Assembly: GCA_964486555.1 (NCBI GenBank)
Contig: CAZANP010000007.1
Coordinates: forward strand, 1 to 51,610
DNA: 51,610 nucleotides
Reading direction: 5' to 3'
Origin: 4484-232 sp964486555
GTDB lineage: Bacteria; Thermotogota; Thermotogae; Thermotogales; Thermotogaceae
Made by a program: the position numbers and the translations under genes
Part shown: positions 51,556 through 51,610 of the stretch, piece after piece
How positions within the stretch are numbered: the stretch's first letter is position 1
Layout: every line of letters starts with the position of its first letter
The notes under the pieces: model-generated
Seen by the model: only the letters and a program-made list of their open reading frames with translations
What the model was told of the DNA's origin: nothing
Database searches by the model: none

Positions 51556-51610
51556 TCAAATAACCAGGCCACCATCTACACCGATGACTTGACCAGTTAT
51601 GAAAGAAGAT
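51556..51610 (-). CDS. C-terminal end of a short-chain dehydrogenase (truncated by window edge)
   Basis: Only the last 18 residues are present: SFITGQVIGVDGGLVI and stop. This is the highly typical end of classical SDR proteins (FabG-like 3-oxoacyl-ACP reductases and sugar-alcohol dehydrogenases). It lies 26 bases upstream of glpP in the same direction. Nothing more specific can be said. Confidence 0.75.
   Translation of the reverse strand, partial: SSFITGQVIGVDGGLVI

Noticed and set aside
1..51610. CRISPR arrays, tRNA genes, insertion sequences and prophage genes
   Set aside because: I looked for spaced direct repeats, cloverleaf-like sequence, transposase and phage motifs and saw none; short RNAs cannot be excluded without a covariance search.

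Overview
The window is a draft-assembly piece of a chromosome from Thermotogales, most likely Thermotoga itself or a very close relative. The evidence is the toga protein Omp-alpha (SLH domain plus long coiled coil), NfnAB, a Thermotoga-type Mre11/Rad50 pair, a PhoU-like protein, GTG/TTG starts behind strong GGAGGTG sites, and dense genes that overlap by a few bases. From memory, several blocks keep the order seen in T. maritima (sigma-E/racemase/PNP; panB-ompA1-ruvB-nadK-phoU; mre11-rad50-nfnBA; lon-tsaE; glp genes), but the blocks are joined differently here. No tRNA, rRNA, CRISPR array, insertion sequence or prophage is visible. Two runs of exactly 100 N (9790-9889 and 37822-37921) are assembly gaps, and both interrupt genes. 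No real gene-free stretch exceeds 300 bases; the largest is about 160 bases (47445-47606).

Layout. 1-1574: 3' part of a GH78 alpha-L-rhamnosidase. 1569-4937 (minus): envelope-stress operon of an ECF sigma factor, a membrane anti-sigma factor, an RseB/LolA-like periplasmic protein and a radical SAM protein with an unusual CX5CX2C motif. 4996-6060 (minus): amino-acid racemase. 6122-20115 (plus): a long operon-like run of punA, a DHH phosphoesterase, a pseudokinase/AAA/TPR/GGDEF protein split by a gap, an alpha-2-macroglobulin with a metallopeptidase and a DUF1175 protein, alaX, a DUF2520 dehydrogenase and panB. 20173-21600: ompA1 with a terminator. 21688-31132: asnS, ruvB, yggS, yggT, nadK, phoU, a giant LptF-LptA-LptD-like fusion, dnaB. 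31142-33793: a DeoR regulator, csrA, gatC, yraN, smpB and a pyruvate-kinase C-domain protein, ending at a convergent terminator. 33816-47438 (minus): nfnB/nfnA, DUF2207 protein, gap, ABC ATPase, HEAT protein, rad50, mre11, a small TPR membrane protein, lon, tsaE, glpK. 47607-51610: a chemoreceptor stub, then a glycerol-3-phosphate oxidoreductase operon behind a clear terminator/antiterminator leader, convergent with a glpP-type antiterminator gene and the tail of a short-chain dehydrogenase.

Three things stand out. First, one open frame joins an inner-membrane LptF/G permease to LptA-like and LptD-like parts, in a lineage not known to make LPS. Second, the leader at 47897-47960 can fold into two mutually exclusive hairpins next to a GlpP gene. 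Third, a HExxH peptidase gene is wedged, with overlaps, between alpha-2-macroglobulin and DUF1175. Gene names rest on motif recognition by eye; no database search was run, and T. maritima comparisons are from memory.
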